From Alistipes sp. (GTDB lineage Bacteria; Bacteroidota; Bacteroidia; Bacteroidales; Rikenellaceae), in NCBI GenBank assembly GCA_017391665.1, contig JAFOXS010000033.1, forward strand, positions 1-9,006: 9,006 bases of DNA, given 5' to 3'. The notes below the pieces were generated by a model that was given only the letters and a program-made list of their open reading frames with translations, was not told where the DNA came from and ran no database searches. Below are positions 7,395-9,006 of this stretch, one piece after another; within the stretch, counting starts at the first letter, position 1, and each line of letters begins with the position of its first letter. The position numbers and the translations under genes were made by a program.

Positions 7395-8180
7395 ATGAAA
7401 CGCTTATCATTTGCTTTTGTGATTGGTGCCTGCATGGCACTCATCACCTCGTGCCAGAGTGCACCTTCATATGAGGTTATCGGACTTCAGGACAACGCTC
7501 AGCCACGCATTATGGCCGCTGCGCTCTTTGCCGACACTGCCCCCGAGGGTTTGATCTCTTCACTGGGTCTGGAGGATGGAGTACCCGCATCGGTATCAGC
7601 CTTCCTTATCAATACAGATGGTAAGCAGATTCTCTTCGATGCAGGTAACGGCAACGATGACTCACAGCTAATGCCCGCGCTACAGGCAAATGGTGTGCAG
7701 TCGGCAGATGTTGACTACGTGATGATTACCCACATGCATGGCGACCACATCGGCGGCATGACCAAGGATGGCAAGGCGGTATTTTCGAATGCTACGCTCT
7801 ACATCCCCAAGGCCGAGTATGACGGCTGGATTGCCATGGGCGAGGAGCGTTCGGCACAGATGCGTGCCATGATCGCTGCATATGGCGACAAGGTGGTAAT
7901 TTTCGAGTATCAGGATGCTCTGCCCTGCGGCATTGAGGCTATTGCGGCTCCCGGCCACACTCCCGGCCACACAATCTACCGTGCTGACAAGGACTTTATC
8001 GTGGGCGATATCATGCACGGCGTAGCATTGCAGCTCGAGCACCCCGAGGTATGCGCACGCTTCGATATGGATCATGCGCAGGCTGTAGCCTCACGCAAGA
8101 TGGTTATCGAGATGGCAAAGGCTGAGCATCTCACGCTCTACGGCATGCACTTCCCCGAGCCCCTGTATATGGAGTTTTAA
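7395..8180 (+). CDS. MBL-fold metallo-hydrolase (lactonase-like), predicted lipoprotein
   Basis: A 261-residue metallo-beta-lactamase-fold hydrolase. The dinuclear metal site is complete: HMHGDH at 113-118, a PGH histidine at 188 in APGHTPGHT, bridging Asp205 in VGDIMH, and a C-terminal histidine at 252 in YGMHFP. The HxHxDH...H...D...H pattern with a late histidine fits the lactonase (AiiA/YtnP-like) and related ester hydrolase branch better than true beta-lactamases, but the substrate cannot be read from the sequence. Residues 1-19 form a signal peptide with a lipobox ending ITS before Cys20, so it should be a lipoprotein exported across the inner membrane. It lies 25 bases after the M3 peptidase with no terminator between, so co-transcription is likely. 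A strong terminator follows its stop. Alternatives are a thioesterase, phosphodiesterase or general lactone hydrolase. Confidence 0.88.
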   Translation: MKRLSFAFVIGACMALITSCQSAPSYEVIGLQDNAQPRIMAAALFADTAPEGLISSLGLEDGVPASVSAFLINTDGKQILFDAGNGNDDSQLMPALQANGVQSADVDYVMITHMHGDHIGGMTKDGKAVFSNATLYIPKAEYDGWIAMGEERSAQMRAMIAAYGDKVVIFEYQDALPCGIEAIAAPGHTPGHTIYRADKDFIVGDIMHGVALQLEHPEVCARFDMDHAQAVASRKMVIEMAKAEHLTLYGMHFPEPLYMEF

Positions 8181-8193
8181 TTAAAAGACATAC

Positions 8194-8231
8194 AAAAAAA
8201 ATCCCGCTCTTAATCGAGCGGGATTTTTTTT
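8194..8231. terminator. Bidirectional Rho-independent terminator between convergent genes
   Basis: Perfect 9-bp stem ATCCCGCTC (8201-8209) / GAGCGGGAT (8216-8224) with a 6-base loop TTAATC. It is followed by a T run (8224-8231) and preceded by an A run (8194-8201), so it can end transcripts from both sides. A-T pairing can extend the stem. It lies 20 bases after the MBL-hydrolase stop on the + strand, and the stop codon of the - strand gene falls at the end of the T run. Confidence 0.93.
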
Positions 8232-9006
8232 ATTCTATTATAAAGTATCGCGCATGCGGCGAGGCAAGATACAAACCGCAGACCGACGACTGGGGATACA
8301 TAGCGCCATTTTCCGTAAGCGAAATACCTATCTTCTCCACATCGAGCAACTCGGCAAGCGGGAAGATCAGTCGCTGGTCGGGCAGTGAAGGGTAACCTAC
8401 CGCTGGACGTATGCCACGATATCGGGCCTGAAACATCTCCTTCACCGACAGCTGCTCCTGGGGAGCATAGCCCCACAGCTCGCGTCTTACACGCTCGTGC
8501 AACCACTCCGAGGCAGCCTCCACCAGACGATCGCCCACACTCTGAAGCAACAACGCCTCATACTCCTTACCCTGCTCCTTCAAAAGCGACAACTCTTGAG
8601 CAAACGACTGCGCAACGGTCAGTGCAAAGGCTCCAACATAATCGCCCTCAGGAGCGACAAAGTCGCATAGGGCAAGAGTCACACCATCGGCATTGGGGGT
8701 ACGCTGGCGAGGTGTCGCAAGCATAGTTTCATGCTGGGGATGGCAACACGCACAACCCTTGTTATGCGACAGTACAATGGCACTCTCCGTACCACGCGCT
8801 GCGAAGAATCCTACACGAGCCCGCAAGCCATGCGACATCCCGTCTAACAGAGCCTCAGCCTCGGCACGTATCTTCATAGCCTCGGCGCTACCCTCTTCTA
8901 CACGCCACAAATTATAGAAGTGGCGCCAGTTTATATACTCACGCACCTGCTGTGCCGTGATTTCAAACTCTTTTACGCCCGTATATGTCGGCACAGGCAG
9001 CTGCTC
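8230..9006 (-). CDS. metH: Cobalamin-dependent methionine synthase activation (AdoMet-binding) domain, 5' partial
   Basis: The visible 258 codons form the C-terminal reactivation domain of MetH, which binds S-adenosylmethionine and remethylates cob(II)alamin after accidental oxidation. Collinear family landmarks are YTGVKEFE near the right edge, INWRHFYNLW, LCDFVAPEGDYVGAFALT, ASEWLHERVRRELWGYAP, the AdoMet-contacting RGIRPAVGYPSLPDQ, LTENGAMYPQSSVCGLY, and a C-terminus at RYFIIE. The frame is open to the window edge (EQLPVP before TYTGV), so the GTG at 8994 is not a reliable start. The upstream part decides whether this is the end of a full MetH or a separate activation protein. The domain is shorter than the roughly 330 residues of E. 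coli, because it lacks the tail after the YYAV-like end and has a compact middle. It carries an unusual GCACCHPQH stretch (about 8728-8757). Transcription is convergent with the MBL gene. Confidence 0.9.
   Translation of the reverse strand, partial: EQLPVPTYTGVKEFEITAQQVREYINWRHFYNLWRVEEGSAEAMKIRAEAEALLDGMSHGLRARVGFFAARGTESAIVLSHNKGCACCHPQHETMLATPRQRTPNADGVTLALCDFVAPEGDYVGAFALTVAQSFAQELSLLKEQGKEYEALLLQSVGDRLVEAASEWLHERVRRELWGYAPQEQLSVKEMFQARYRGIRPAVGYPSLPDQRLIFPLAELLDVEKIGISLTENGAMYPQSSVCGLYLASPHARYFIIE

Noticed and set aside
7950..7972. Tandem repeat of CCCGGCCACAC in the MBL gene
   Set aside because: It encodes the family motif PGHTPGH, so the repeat follows from the protein motif rather than DNA-level structure.
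8385..8726. + strand open frames over the MetH activation domain gene
   Set aside because: Out-of-frame shadows with proline/threonine/arginine-rich composition, antisense to a clearly homologous domain.

Overview
The window looks like chromosomal DNA from an anaerobic Bacteroidales-type bacterium, with GC content moderate to fairly high by eye. The reasons are the gene families (a short IorA, a lipoprotein M3 peptidase, a MetH activation domain), starts preceded by A-rich tracts rather than Shine-Dalgarno sites, and a TAnnTTTG promoter element at 5225-5232. The genus cannot be fixed from the sequence alone. No mobile element, tRNA, rRNA or CRISPR array is visible. Coding density is very high; the longest gene-free stretch is about 70 bases.

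Region 1 (2-5194, + strand) is a tight five-gene cluster with gaps of -1, 7, 39 and 15 bases: iorA (5' end outside the window), iorB, a fold-type-I PLP aminotransferase, a PaaK-like aryl-CoA ligase, and a tandem ACT-domain protein. Together they could interconvert an aromatic amino acid, its 2-oxo acid, the arylacetyl-CoA and the free aryl acid. This could run oxidatively (amino acid fermentation to phenylacetate- or indoleacetate-type products) or reductively (aryl-acid salvage into aromatic amino acids). The ACT protein is a plausible amino acid sensor for the module.

Region 2 (5195-8180, + strand) starts with a Bacteroidetes-type promoter. It drives two genes 25 bases apart, both encoding predicted lipoproteins: an M3-family metallopeptidase (Dcp-like) with intact zinc ligands, and a metallo-beta-lactamase-fold hydrolase resembling the lactonase branch. 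A strong hairpin at 8201-8224, flanked by A and T tracts, ends this unit and also serves the convergent gene.

Region 3 (8230-9006, - strand) holds the C-terminal AdoMet-binding reactivation domain of cobalamin-dependent methionine synthase. It runs off the right edge, so it could be the end of a full MetH or a separate activation protein.

The most interesting item is the aminotransferase/IOR/ligase/ACT module. Its IorA keeps four cysteines placed like those of the thiamine-proximal cluster of PFOR-family enzymes but has no C-terminal ferredoxin domain. None of the individual families appears to be new.
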